NCBI GenBank assembly: GCA_028378565.1
Contig: JAONMX010000001.1
Coordinates: forward strand, 99,878-163,877
Source: Bacteriovoracaceae bacterium
GTDB taxonomy: Bacteria > Bdellovibrionota > Bacteriovoracia > Bacteriovoracales > Bacteriovoracaceae
Direction of reading: 5' to 3'
DNA length: 64,000 nucleotides
Within the stretch, counting starts at the first letter, position 1. Each line of letters begins with the position of its first letter. The notes below the pieces were generated by a model. It did not search any database, was not told the DNA's origin, and saw nothing but the letters and a program-made list of their open reading frames with translations. Of this stretch, positions 1 through 10,074 are shown piece after piece. Position numbers and translations under genes: made by a program.

Positions 1-60
1 CAGGAAGAACAATCATTTTCTCAAACATACATTTACTTTAAACCATGGAAGAGGTTAACA

Positions 61-729
61 ATGAAGTCCCAAGGATGGAAGACAGAGGTAAAACTCTCAA
101 AAAGTGAAAGTAAAATACCAGTCGTTGATGGTGTTCATTTACACTCAGTTTATAACCCAATTAAAGAAGCTGAATCTTTCGCCTCTCAAAACAAAGAACT
201 TTTAACAAAGAAAAATACCGTCTTAATTTTTGGACTTGGCTTTGGCTATCATGTGAAAGAAGCTGAAGTTCAAATGAGAAAGAAGTTTGGTGATCAATAC
301 CTATTATGGGTTATTGAACCAAACCTAGATGTTTACCAAGGAGCCTTAAAAGAAGGCCTTATCAAACCTAGCAAAAATCTACGTATTACATGCTGTTCTA
401 GTGTTGAAAGTTTCTTTCAAGATGTACCTTTAATGAACTATCTAAGCATGAGCCCTTCAGTTATACCTCACCCAGCAAGTTTCAACCTTTATAATAACTT
501 TTTCAAAAGCTTCATGACATATAAAGCATCAAAACTCAGCAGTGAATATTCTAAGTTTGTAAAAGATGAAGAGCTTAGAAATTATCTTATTGCAGACCAT
601 GAAAACTCAAGCCTTGAGACAATATGGGAAGAAGTAAAACATAAAAACAAAATCACAAAGCACGACCTGTTACTACAGGGCCTTGAAGCTGTTATTACAC
701 AGAGAAAAGAAGAGGTTATAAATGAATAA
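61..729 (+). CDS. DUF115/MptE-like motility-accessory-type protein
   Basis: Intact ORF, AGAGG-like RBS upstream; 'LHSVYNPIKEAE...LIFGLGFGYHV' resembles MAF/DUF115 proteins. Confidence 0.5.
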   Translation: MKSQGWKTEVKLSKSESKIPVVDGVHLHSVYNPIKEAESFASQNKELLTKKNTVLIFGLGFGYHVKEAEVQMRKKFGDQYLLWVIEPNLDVYQGALKEGLIKPSKNLRITCCSSVESFFQDVPLMNYLSMSPSVIPHPASFNLYNNFFKSFMTYKASKLSSEYSKFVKDEELRNYLIADHENSSLETIWEEVKHKNKITKHDLLLQGLEAVITQRKEEVINE

Positions 730-2374
730 GATACTCATCGTTAATTTAAAAAGATTTGGTGACATTTATCAAAGTGCACATTTAATAAACTCACTTGCAA
801 AAAATCATCCTGGCACAGAGATTCACATGTTGGTATATAAGGACTTTAAAAAAGCCGCAAGATCCCTAACCAATGTCACAAGTGTCTTAACAATTAATAA
901 GAAAAAAATTGAGAGTTTCTATAAAAACGAACTCTACAGTAACGGTCTTGCGATCAATGAACTTAATGAAACGATGCTAAGTCTCTGCAAAGAAGAATGG
1001 ACAGATGTTATAAACTATAGCAATGACAAAGCATCTACATTTATCAGTACCTACATTGCCAACGAGACTGACTCAAAAATACATGGCGTCTACTTCAACA
1101 GCACCAACTCAGTCAGTTACTCAAATAACTGGGCCTGTTTTCTTAATGAAGTCCTTAGCGTAAAGGATTTCTCACCACTCTCTTATAATGAAGTATTTCA
1201 CAGAATACTTAATTTAAGAAGTATTGATCACGGTGACAAGATAAAATCAAACTCACAACATAATGAAACGGCAAAACAAAATTTTTTAAAACTGAAAGAA
1301 ACCCTCAACAGCGAAAATCCATCAAAAGTAAAAATTGTCGGGATTCAGCTACTAACGAGCCAAGAAGATAAGAATATACCTTTTCAAACGATTACAGACT
1401 TTATTCGTTATGCAAAGGCCTCTAGTGAGATATGCCCAATACTACTTGTAGCACCTTCAGAAAAAGAAAAGGCGTTTGCAAATAGAATTAATGCTGAGTT
1501 TGATAATACTCTTGTCAGCGTTGAATGCGACCTTATTGCCCTACCTTCCGTTGTCGCCAACGTCGACGCTATTGTGACACCTGACACACTTATAAAACAT
1601 GTCTCAGATCTTCTCTCTACTCCGGTTATTGAAGTATCACTTGGCTCTTCTCCAACATTCAAACAAGGTTCAAATAACTTGAACAGTCTCATATTAAGAG
1701 AAAAGAAATCTAATATAGGTGAAGCAATAAGTGCCAAAGACATTTATCAATCAACACTCTTACTTTTAAACAAAATCAGCAGTGAGGATTTCGATTTAAG
1801 CAACAACACACAATGCTACTTTAATGATCAAGACGAATTCGGAAATTACATTGTTCCTTTAAACCAAACATTCGACTTTAATGAAGCTACCCGACTTATG
1901 TCTAGAGCATATCTTTCTGAACTCGAAAAAAACAATGATAAAGAAAAGATATTTAAAAATTTAAAGAACTCTTTTGATCAAACCCAATTAAACCTATGGC
2001 TGGAAAGAGAAAAGGTTGAGGTTAGCGAATGCACCAAGCTTTTGCTTCGAGCTCTTAGATCGTTAATCAGAACTCAAGAGAATCTTAAGAACGCACAACA
2101 GTTTGTAAATGACTTAGATGGACTTCTTGGCTTTACATCTAGCAATTCACTTTCAGGTATGACAGTTCTGTACTTCAGAGGAATTATAGACAGCCTTGAA
2201 AACGATAACACAGAAGAAAATTTAAAAGGCATTGAAAGAGCTGTATATCAACTTAAAAACGACCTTCAAACATCCTTGCATATCATTCGAGATTTCGAAA
2301 AGTTCTATAGAGAGAGCAAAGGTGCAGATATAACAAAGAGACTTCAAAAAAACTTAGGTGGTAAAAATGTCTAA
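722..2374 (+). CDS. Glycosyltransferase family 9-like protein
   Basis: N-term 'ILIVNLKRFGDIYQSAHLINSLAKNHPGTEIHMLVY' typical of heptosyltransferase/GT9 proteins; overlaps preceding ORF. Confidence 0.6.
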   Translation: MNKILIVNLKRFGDIYQSAHLINSLAKNHPGTEIHMLVYKDFKKAARSLTNVTSVLTINKKKIESFYKNELYSNGLAINELNETMLSLCKEEWTDVINYSNDKASTFISTYIANETDSKIHGVYFNSTNSVSYSNNWACFLNEVLSVKDFSPLSYNEVFHRILNLRSIDHGDKIKSNSQHNETAKQNFLKLKETLNSENPSKVKIVGIQLLTSQEDKNIPFQTITDFIRYAKASSEICPILLVAPSEKEKAFANRINAEFDNTLVSVECDLIALPSVVANVDAIVTPDTLIKHVSDLLSTPVIEVSLGSSPTFKQGSNNLNSLILREKKSNIGEAISAKDIYQSTLLLLNKISSEDFDLSNNTQCYFNDQDEFGNYIVPLNQTFDFNEATRLMSRAYLSELEKNNDKEKIFKNLKNSFDQTQLNLWLEREKVEVSECTKLLLRALRSLIRTQENLKNAQQFVNDLDGLLGFTSSNSLSGMTVLYFRGIIDSLENDNTEENLKGIERAVYQLKNDLQTSLHIIRDFEKFYRESKGADITKRLQKNLGGKNV

Positions 2375-2534
2375 TCAGGACTTTACGAAACTTATAGAAG
2401 ACGTAGACAAAATGGTAACAGCTGCAAGTGAACAGTTTGCAAATAATGGAAAACTTGAAAATGATAGCATCAAGACACTCCTAATAGCTTCTTTACTAGA
2501 GGAGGAATTTGGTAATGGACAAGAAAGTAACTAA
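2367..2534 (+). CDS. Small hypothetical protein (55 aa)
   Basis: ATG overlaps the stop of the upstream gene and the stop overlaps the downstream start; MSNQDFTKLIEDVDKMVTAASEQFANNGKLENDSIKTLLIASLLEEEFGNGQESN; below the track length cut-off. Confidence 0.55.
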   Translation: MSNQDFTKLIEDVDKMVTAASEQFANNGKLENDSIKTLLIASLLEEEFGNGQESN

Positions 2535-4173
2535 AACTTTTTGCTTTATTCAAATTACAAGACTTGGTGACCTTATACAAACTTGCCAAGTTGCAAAAGA
2601 ACTAAGGGCACAGAGGCCTGAACTCAGACTCGTCCTGGTTGCTCGTAAACAGTTCGCCGCTCCTCTCGAGTTTCTTTTAAAAGATCTCTTCGATAAAGTT
2701 TATAACTTAGACTTCAAGAACAATGTTAACAAAGCAACAGAGCTTAGCTCTATTGATCAATACATTACAAGTTTTGTTAGTGACGTTAATCAAGAAAAAA
2801 TCGATGTCAGTATTAACTTTAGCTATAGCAAATCTTCAAACTATCTTCACACACTTCTAGACTCAAGATATAAACTAGGTCCTATTCAAAACGATCAAAA
2901 TCAAACCGATATTTTTGATCCATGGTCTACAATTGTTCAGGCCAACGTAATGAGAGGCCCTTTTAATCCATTCAACTTAGTGGATATTTATAAAAGAGTT
3001 GTAGGAGTAGATCAGCTAACACCTGAAACATTTGAACTTAAAGAAAAAAGTATTATATCAATACATCCATTTGCCAGCAGTGAGCGTAAAAGCTGGTCTA
3101 TTAAAAAGTGGAAGGAAGTCGTTATAAAGGTCCTTAGGGCCAACACTGAAATAAGTATTAATATCGTAGGTGCTAAAAACGAAGCACATCTTGCTAAAGA
3201 ATTATTTGATGACCCTGTTATCAAGTTTTTTGAAGATCGAATTAAAAACCTAGTGGGAAAAACTTCTATTGAAGAACTATTTGTATACTTACAGAACTCC
3301 AGTCACTTTCTAGGTCACGATAGCATGACAGGACATCTTGCAAAGCTCGCAAATTGCCCAACGCTAACGGTTTCACTTGGCACAGTTAGACCACAAGAAA
3401 CAACACCATATGGTCACCACAGTTATAACATTGTACCAAAAACAAAGTGCTTTCCATGTTTTCCTGATGAAACTTGCCCTAATTACAAATGTCATTCGGA
3501 TATAAGCTATCAGGCAACATCACAAATTGTTAACATGTTTATTAATAATGAAGACATTAATGAAAAAAGCTTGGCTGAGAATGTAAACCTATTTCACCTA
3601 AATGGTATTGAAGTATTTAAATCTGAATTCACATCCGCCAACTTCTTCAACCTAAAGCAAGTAAGTGCGAACCCATCAGATGCCAAAAGTATCATTCGAT
3701 TATTGCTAAGAATAATTTACTTATACAAGTTTTCTGAAATAGAAGAGGATGTAAAATTTCCAAAGCTTACTCAAGATTCCTATTCACAACTATATGCATC
3801 CCTCGAGGGAGTCCAGCATCTATATGAACTTAGCGAATTTGGTAAAAAATATTCAAAGGACGTCATATTAGAACTTGCAAAAGACAGTCCCTCTATCAAC
3901 TTAATTAAAAAACTAACTGCGAAAATTGATGAGATAGATAAGCTTCAAGAGATGGTACTCCAACCATTCCCACTACTAACTCCATACGTAGAATTTTTCC
4001 AGGTTATGAAAGGAAATTTAAAAGGAAACAATCTTGTTGAGTTATCAGAAAGTAATTACATTCTCTACAATGATTACTCAGTCTTAACATCTACTTTAAA
4101 TGATTTATTAACAAAAATTTTGTCTGAACATAAGATTAATAAAAAGACTTTAACCAATGAAGCTAAGGAATAG
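2515..4173 (+). CDS. Glycosyltransferase family 9-like protein
   Basis: 'FIQITRLGDLIQTCQVAKELRAQRPELRLVLVAR', 'HDSMTGHLAKLANCPTLTVSLG'; GGAGG RBS supports ATG at 2515 rather than TTG 2509. Confidence 0.65.
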   Translation: MDKKVTKTFCFIQITRLGDLIQTCQVAKELRAQRPELRLVLVARKQFAAPLEFLLKDLFDKVYNLDFKNNVNKATELSSIDQYITSFVSDVNQEKIDVSINFSYSKSSNYLHTLLDSRYKLGPIQNDQNQTDIFDPWSTIVQANVMRGPFNPFNLVDIYKRVVGVDQLTPETFELKEKSIISIHPFASSERKSWSIKKWKEVVIKVLRANTEISINIVGAKNEAHLAKELFDDPVIKFFEDRIKNLVGKTSIEELFVYLQNSSHFLGHDSMTGHLAKLANCPTLTVSLGTVRPQETTPYGHHSYNIVPKTKCFPCFPDETCPNYKCHSDISYQATSQIVNMFINNEDINEKSLAENVNLFHLNGIEVFKSEFTSANFFNLKQVSANPSDAKSIIRLLLRIIYLYKFSEIEEDVKFPKLTQDSYSQLYASLEGVQHLYELSEFGKKYSKDVILELAKDSPSINLIKKLTAKIDEIDKLQEMVLQPFPLLTPYVEFFQVMKGNLKGNNLVELSESNYILYNDYSVLTSTLNDLLTKILSEHKINKKTLTNEAKE

Positions 4174-4175
4174 CT

Positions 4176-4787
4176 ATGAACTTATCGATTAACAAAAGAC
4201 TTATTGAAATCAAACTAGAAGAAGATACTACTGTCCTAGATCTTATAAATGCCCAATACCTAGAATCTAAAGAAAAGGTTGTCACAGAGGTAATACTAGA
4301 CGGAGAAAAATTCTTCTTAGATGATGAAAACAATTTTGCCAACACACTCGTTAAAGATATTGGTGATATTGATCTATCTGTAAAAACATCCATGGAGCTT
4401 GCCAACGAAGCCCTAGATAGTTGTAACAGCTATATTGATACTGTTATTGCTTCCATTGACCAACTGACTGCATCTTATCAGCAAGGAGATCAGCAGCTTG
4501 CAAACGCACAATTCGCAGAAGCTATTGAGATTTTTGATCTATTTGTCCAGCTAATCACTGGTATTCATAAGACTTTTAAGCGAAATGTAGTTAATTTATC
4601 GGAGCAAACACCCATTGTTCAAAAGCTTGAAATTCACCTATTTTCAATCATAAAAGCACTTCTACCAGCTAAGGAAAAAGAGGACATCATCATGCTTTGT
4701 GACTTGCTTGAGTACGAACTGAAAGATAACCTAACACAATGGAAAATTCAGGCAATTCCGGCATTGAAGAAACTAAGCCAGTATTAA
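4176..4787 (+). CDS. Hypothetical protein in putative glycosylation operon
   Basis: Intact ORF 2 nt after previous stop. Confidence 0.7.
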   Translation: MNLSINKRLIEIKLEEDTTVLDLINAQYLESKEKVVTEVILDGEKFFLDDENNFANTLVKDIGDIDLSVKTSMELANEALDSCNSYIDTVIASIDQLTASYQQGDQQLANAQFAEAIEIFDLFVQLITGIHKTFKRNVVNLSEQTPIVQKLEIHLFSIIKALLPAKEKEDIIMLCDLLEYELKDNLTQWKIQAIPALKKLSQY

Positions 4788-6277
4788 ATAATAATACTTA
4801 TTTTAATTATATATATGACTCTTTAAAAAGTTTTGATGAATCATTTGAGTCATCAAAGCTTTTTAGAACGAGCAAGAAGTTCTCTAGTGTCTTCAACTCA
4901 AACACAGATAACTATAATAAAAATTTAGACAAGTTAAGAAGATCCCTCTATCAAGAAATTAATAACAACCTACAAACAATTCAAACATTGCCATCATTTC
5001 TTATAAACACTCATCCTTTTGATTTATATGATAGTTGTCAGATTATTTCTCATGCAAAAGGCTCTCAAACAGCTCAGTCGTTTTATTCAATCAAAAACTC
5101 AGGTTCAGGTTCAGATTTCATGAAGGCGGACATATTTGTAAGCCTTTACAAGAATATCAAAAAGTCTAAGCATAAAATATTCAACCAATCACAACTTAAT
5201 CGAAGCGAGATTATCCCCTTGGGACAATTTTTAGCAAAAGAATTCACAACTTCACTTCATAATATAATTTTAATTGTTGGGAGAAATGAATTTCTCCCTC
5301 CTGAAAAAATAGAACTAGATAACTTCAACACTTTGATAGAGAGCTTAAACCCATTATTCAACGGTCTTCTAAGCAGAGGTCAGATCAATGAAAAAATTGA
5401 AAATTTAATCTCAATTCTGGATATGTTCCCAATGCCCGTTGCTATTTTCAGTAATAATGGAAACTTAATATTTCATAATACTGAATATGAAAATTCACAC
5501 AAGGGCGATACACTTAAACCAAATCTTTCTGAAAAACTTTACCACCTTAGCGGAGGAAACAAATTAAAAGTATATTTTACAATATCTACAGAAGATGCAG
5601 ATATATATCACTACCAAAGAGTCTCACTTCTGGGTGAGCTGCTAAATACTTTAAGACATGAACTAAGTAATCCGATGTTTGGAATTCAACTTGCATCTGA
5701 TCTTTTACAAAACGAAATTGAAGACTTAGAAATAAAAGAAACTATTTCTGATATAAATACATACAGCAGTCGCTGCCAAGAAATCATTCAAAACTTTAGT
5801 ACTCTTTACAGAGATGAAAACAATGTTGAAACGATTGATGTCAACACACTCTTAAGTGAGGCACTATTGCTTGCAAAATCTGAGACGAGGGGGATTCCGC
5901 TAGAAAAGGATTTCCCTTCTGTAAATGAAATATTTTTAAAAACAAATCCAACCTGGCTAACCCAAATATTATTTAATCTCGTTGTAAACTCTAGTCATGC
6001 GATTAGATCAAAAACAAATGATCTCATAAATCAAAAAATTAAAGTTCAAGCTTATGCTGAAAACAACTATTTATTCATCAAAGTAAAAGATTCTGGGCCA
6101 GGAATATCAGAAGAAATAAAAAGTACTATATTCAAGCCATTTTTCACCACCAAAAGTAAAGGTACAGGGTTAGGCCTGTCTATATGTTCAAGTCTAATTA
6201 GAAAACTTGGCGGTACAATCAAAATAAGCGATGATAGTGAAATGAAAACTTGTTTAGAAGTAATTTTACCATTTTAA
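4739..6277 (+). CDS. Sensor histidine kinase
   Basis: H-box 'LRHELSNPMFGIQLAS', N-box 'NLVVNSSHAI', G-box 'DSGPGIS...TTKSKGTGLGLSI'. Confidence 0.85.
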   Translation: MENSGNSGIEETKPVLNNNTYFNYIYDSLKSFDESFESSKLFRTSKKFSSVFNSNTDNYNKNLDKLRRSLYQEINNNLQTIQTLPSFLINTHPFDLYDSCQIISHAKGSQTAQSFYSIKNSGSGSDFMKADIFVSLYKNIKKSKHKIFNQSQLNRSEIIPLGQFLAKEFTTSLHNIILIVGRNEFLPPEKIELDNFNTLIESLNPLFNGLLSRGQINEKIENLISILDMFPMPVAIFSNNGNLIFHNTEYENSHKGDTLKPNLSEKLYHLSGGNKLKVYFTISTEDADIYHYQRVSLLGELLNTLRHELSNPMFGIQLASDLLQNEIEDLEIKETISDINTYSSRCQEIIQNFSTLYRDENNVETIDVNTLLSEALLLAKSETRGIPLEKDFPSVNEIFLKTNPTWLTQILFNLVVNSSHAIRSKTNDLINQKIKVQAYAENNYLFIKVKDSGPGISEEIKSTIFKPFFTTKSKGTGLGLSICSSLIRKLGGTIKISDDSEMKTCLEVILPF

Positions 6278-6279
6278 AT

Positions 6280-6639
6280 ATGAAAGTATTAATCGTTGAA
6301 GACGAACTACTTATTCAAAAGAGCTTGAAAAAGCTTATCGAAAAGCGTGGTGTAGAGGTGCTTGTAGAGAGCGCGGGGCGTAATGCGATTGAAACCATAA
6401 AGTCTAATGATTTTGACAGGATAATCTGTGATCTTATGTTGCAAGATATTACAGGATTTGATGTTATAGAAGAGTCAAAAAATAAATTTACAGCAGAAGA
6501 GATTGGCAAAAAGTTTGTCATCATGACTGCCTACAGCTCTAGTCAAGTTCTAGAAAAAGCATCACAATATGGCTGTAGGGTTTTAAGTAAACCTTTTGAT
6601 AATATTCAACAAGCAATAGACATCTTTTTAGATATTTGA
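6280..6639 (+). CDS. Single-domain response regulator
   Basis: 'MKVLIVEDELLIQKSLKKLIE...DRIICDLMLQDITGFDVI...KPFD'; downstream of the kinase. Confidence 0.85.
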   Translation: MKVLIVEDELLIQKSLKKLIEKRGVEVLVESAGRNAIETIKSNDFDRIICDLMLQDITGFDVIEESKNKFTAEEIGKKFVIMTAYSSSQVLEKASQYGCRVLSKPFDNIQQAIDIFLDI

Positions 6640-6645
6640 GTTCAT

Positions 6646-7554
6646 ATGAAAAAAAAATTGAGTATAAAAAATGTAGGAATTGTACTTAAACCGAAAAGAA
6701 CACCGGAGTTTCGAAATATTGTTCCTAATATTTGTAGATGGTTAATCAAAAGAAAAGTACAAATTAATTTTCTTGAAAGTGATGAAGAAAGAGCTTCAAA
6801 GTTTCTTGGTGCTGAGTTTAATAAAGTTAAATTTTTAGATCATAAGCATTTCTTAAAAGATAATGATCTTATTATAACACTTGGTGGAGATGGAACTTTT
6901 ATTGGTATCGCAAGAAAGTGTACAAAAGATTCTCCTCCGATCTTTGGAATAAACCTTGGTAGACTTGGATTTATTACGGAATTTTCAAAAACTGAGTATT
7001 TCGACTACCTAGAGGATATCTTTAAAAGTAAATCTAACCTAAAGGTTATAAATTTATACAAAGTAGAAGTGAGAAGAGATACAAAAATAATAGGGAAGTC
7101 GTTCTTTATAAATGATGCTGTTATCAATAAAAATGAAATCAGCCGAATGCTCTCATTAACAGTAGAAAACAAAGACGATATGATTTACAGAATTAGCGGT
7201 GATGGTCTTATCGTAAGTAGCCCAATAGGTTCAACTGCTTATAGTTTAGCGGCCGGTGGTCCAATAATTCATCCCGATGTAAATGGACTTGTTCTTACTC
7301 CAATATGCCCTCACTCACTCAACCATAGACCACTCGTACTTAGCGATAAGGAAAGTATCTCAATCAAGGTTCCTAAAAACAGTGATAACGTAATATTAAC
7401 TTTAGATGGACAAGAGGCAATAGCCCTTGAGTCAAGAGACCTTATTACTATTACAAGAAGCAAAACAAGAAAAGCCAAAATGATATTAAACCCAAATCGT
7501 ACTTACTTTGAAGTTCTTAAAGAAAAATTCACACACGGAAAAAGAGAGTTCTAA
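6646..7554 (+). CDS. nadK: NAD kinase
   Basis: 'ITLGGDGTFIGIARK', 'GINLGRLGFITEF', 'SSPIGSTAYSLAAGGPIIHP'. Confidence 0.92.
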   Translation: MKKKLSIKNVGIVLKPKRTPEFRNIVPNICRWLIKRKVQINFLESDEERASKFLGAEFNKVKFLDHKHFLKDNDLIITLGGDGTFIGIARKCTKDSPPIFGINLGRLGFITEFSKTEYFDYLEDIFKSKSNLKVINLYKVEVRRDTKIIGKSFFINDAVINKNEISRMLSLTVENKDDMIYRISGDGLIVSSPIGSTAYSLAAGGPIIHPDVNGLVLTPICPHSLNHRPLVLSDKESISIKVPKNSDNVILTLDGQEAIALESRDLITITRSKTRKAKMILNPNRTYFEVLKEKFTHGKREF

Positions 7555-9173
7555 TGAGCAAATTAATTTTAAATAGTATTACTGTTAAAAATTTCGCTAC
7601 TTTTGAAAATCAAACAATTGAGTTCGATAATAAATACAATGCCATTGCTGGTGAAACAGGAAGTGGCAAAAGTCTTATCCTTGATGCTTTTCAGTTTCTA
7701 TTAGGTCAACGAGCAGATAAAAAAGTTGTAAGAAAGAACTCTAACTCTGCTGTAATTGAAGGGATATTCAGCTGTTATGACCAAAATATACTCAATTACT
7801 TTGAAGAAATAGGTTATCCGGTATTTGATAATCAAATAATTATTAAAAGAATCATAAGTAACTCTGGCCAATCGAAAAGTTCACTTAATGATTTATCATG
7901 TAGCTTAGCGACTCTTACAAACTTCAGTAAAAGATATATTGATCTCGTAGGGCAATTTGAAAATCAAAAGCTATTATCACCAAACTACCAGCTTAAGCTT
8001 CTTGATACATACGGGGATCACCTTGATTTACTCGGTAAATATGAAGAAAGTTATAATACTCTACAAGGCCTTTATCAGAAGAAAGTGTCTCTAGAAGCAA
8101 ACTTGTCACAAAGAGAGCAAAGAGTCGATTATATTAATTTTCAACTTGAACAACTTAACTCTTTAGATCTTGATGTTGATGTTGAGAAAAGTTTAATACA
8201 GGCAAAACATAGTTACTTAAATGCTGAAAAAAAGAATGCTCTCATACAAAATCTTAATAATATTTTCACAGAATCAGATACTTCAATTGTTAATCAACTC
8301 AATAATGCTCAAAAATTAGCCGCAAACAATTCAAACCTAATTAAAAAAGAGATCACCAATAAAATTGAAGAAGCTAAAAACTATATTGAAGACTTAAGTT
8401 ATGAGCTCACAAATATCGACAGAGACGACTTAAGCGAAGAAGACTTCAATACTGTTATTGACGAACTAGATGTTTTTCAAAAATTAAAGAGAAAGTTTAA
8501 TGTTGAAACTTCTGAGCTTGTAGAAATCAAAAGTTCATTTGAAAAGGAACAAGCTGAGTTAATGAATATTGATAATGAACTGAGTGAGATTAACTATTCT
8601 ATTTCTAGTATTGAAAATGATTGCTGGACTCAAGCAAATAAACTTCATGACCTTAGAGAAAAGTGTTCACAAAAATTATCAAAAGAAATTACGAATGGAG
8701 TACAGGCCTTAAATATGAATGGCGCAACCATTCGATATGGTGTGGTCAAGTCAGAGACACTAACAAAATATGGCTCTTCAATTGCCTCTATCACTGCTGA
8801 AACTAACCCTGGGGAAGGATTCTTCAATCTTAAAGATATTGCTTCAGGTGGTGAGTTAAGTAGGGTTTTACTTACGCTCAGAAGGGTAGTATCAAAAACA
8901 GATTCTATTTCTATTTTCTTCTTTGATGAAATTGATACCGGTATTGGTGGAGAGACAGCTAAGAAGATTGCTCAAATGTTAAAAACTGTTTCAGGAAAGA
9001 GTCAAGTCATTGCAATTACCCACTTACCTCAGCTAGCATCTGTTGCTGATGTGCTTATCGTTGTGGCCAAAGAAACAATTAAAGACGGCAAAAAAACAAG
9101 AACCTTTAGTAAGGTTTCTAAGCTTAGTGGTAAGGAGCAAGACAGCTATGTTACGACTCTTGCAGGCTTATAA
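7554..9173 (+). CDS. recN: DNA repair protein RecN
   Basis: 'IAGETGSGKSLILDAFQFLLGQRAD', 'ASGGELSRVLLTLRRV', 'FFDEIDTGIGGETA'. Confidence 0.92.
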   Translation: MSKLILNSITVKNFATFENQTIEFDNKYNAIAGETGSGKSLILDAFQFLLGQRADKKVVRKNSNSAVIEGIFSCYDQNILNYFEEIGYPVFDNQIIIKRIISNSGQSKSSLNDLSCSLATLTNFSKRYIDLVGQFENQKLLSPNYQLKLLDTYGDHLDLLGKYEESYNTLQGLYQKKVSLEANLSQREQRVDYINFQLEQLNSLDLDVDVEKSLIQAKHSYLNAEKKNALIQNLNNIFTESDTSIVNQLNNAQKLAANNSNLIKKEITNKIEEAKNYIEDLSYELTNIDRDDLSEEDFNTVIDELDVFQKLKRKFNVETSELVEIKSSFEKEQAELMNIDNELSEINYSISSIENDCWTQANKLHDLREKCSQKLSKEITNGVQALNMNGATIRYGVVKSETLTKYGSSIASITAETNPGEGFFNLKDIASGGELSRVLLTLRRVVSKTDSISIFFFDEIDTGIGGETAKKIAQMLKTVSGKSQVIAITHLPQLASVADVLIVVAKETIKDGKKTRTFSKVSKLSGKEQDSYVTTLAGL

Positions 9174-9900
9174 ACTCAATATTTTGGTTATTAATATAAA
9201 TAAATGAATTTGTCTTTTGTGCATATCCATTATTTATATACTTAAAATTGTCTGTTATGAAAAAGTCTTGTACATGACTATGACCACATATTAGCACATC
9301 AATATTCTCTTCCTCTTGAACTTTTAGGGCATAGTTTCTGAACTTCTCTTTAATTTTGTCTTCTTGATTAAAGTATTTATTATTTCGCTTTCTTGATTTT
9401 TTTGAGGCCTTTACACCGATTGCTCTTACAAATCGATAAGGTACAACTTTATCTGCAAGCAATTTAATGAATTGGGATCTTATTACTTTTTTGTATCTTT
9501 GATAGCTCAAGTTATCAACCTCAAGATCATCACCATGAGAAAGTCGCATGCGAGTCTTCCCTATATTGATTATGACTTTATCATCTTTAATAAATTTGAA
9601 CTTATTTGAGAATTCAGAAAAGTATTCTTTGAATATTCTATCAATATGGAAGTCATGGTTTCCTTCAAAGAAATATACCTCTACACCTTTCTCACATAAC
9701 TTTTTTAATAACTGAAAAATTTCTTCAAACTCAGTTATGTATTCAATTCGATTTCCCACCATCAGGTCAAATATATCGCCTAATAGAATAACCTTGTCTG
9801 AGTTTTGAATCTTGGGAGATTTTAAAAAAGAAAAAAGGTATTGATACCCTTCGTCTCCTTTTTCTTTGATGTGTATGTCAGATGTTATGCTTATTTTCAC
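9151..9900 (-). CDS. LpxH-like metallophosphoesterase
   Basis: 'SDIHIKEKGDEG', 'LLGDIFDLMVG', 'FFEGNHDFHI', 'LICGHSHVQ'; 3' end overlaps recN convergently. Confidence 0.75.
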   Translation of the reverse strand: MKISITSDIHIKEKGDEGYQYLFSFLKSPKIQNSDKVILLGDIFDLMVGNRIEYITEFEEIFQLLKKLCEKGVEVYFFEGNHDFHIDRIFKEYFSEFSNKFKFIKDDKVIINIGKTRMRLSHGDDLEVDNLSYQRYKKVIRSQFIKLLADKVVPYRFVRAIGVKASKKSRKRNNKYFNQEDKIKEKFRNYALKVQEEENIDVLICGHSHVQDFFITDNFKYINNGYAQKTNSFIYINNQNIEFISLQES

Positions 9901-9940
9901 TCTTTAATTATATGTTCTCACGCCTGTTACGGCTAGGGTT

Positions 9941-9991
9941 TAAGCCTAAGAACCATCCTGATACTAGTAAGCACCAGGATGGATGGGCTTA
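9941..9991. other. Nested inverted-repeat element
   Basis: TAAGCC..CCATCCTG-N14-CAGGATGG..GGCTTA, two nested perfect stems. Confidence 0.5.
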
Positions 9992-10046
9992 ATAGGAAAA
10001 ATAAACCATTGCTTAAAAATTTATAATTCCTTTATTGTAAAAAGAT

Positions 10047-10072
10047 GGGGGAAGAATACTTCCCCCTTTTTT
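10047..10072. terminator. Rho-independent terminator after flagellin
   Basis: GGGGGAAG-AATA-CTTCCCCC with T/A tracts on both sides. Confidence 0.8.
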
Positions 10073-10074
10073 AA

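Noticed and set aside
1408-1743. 111-aa minus ORF inside GT9-like gene
   Set aside because: Fully antisense to a well-supported CDS with no recognisable domain.
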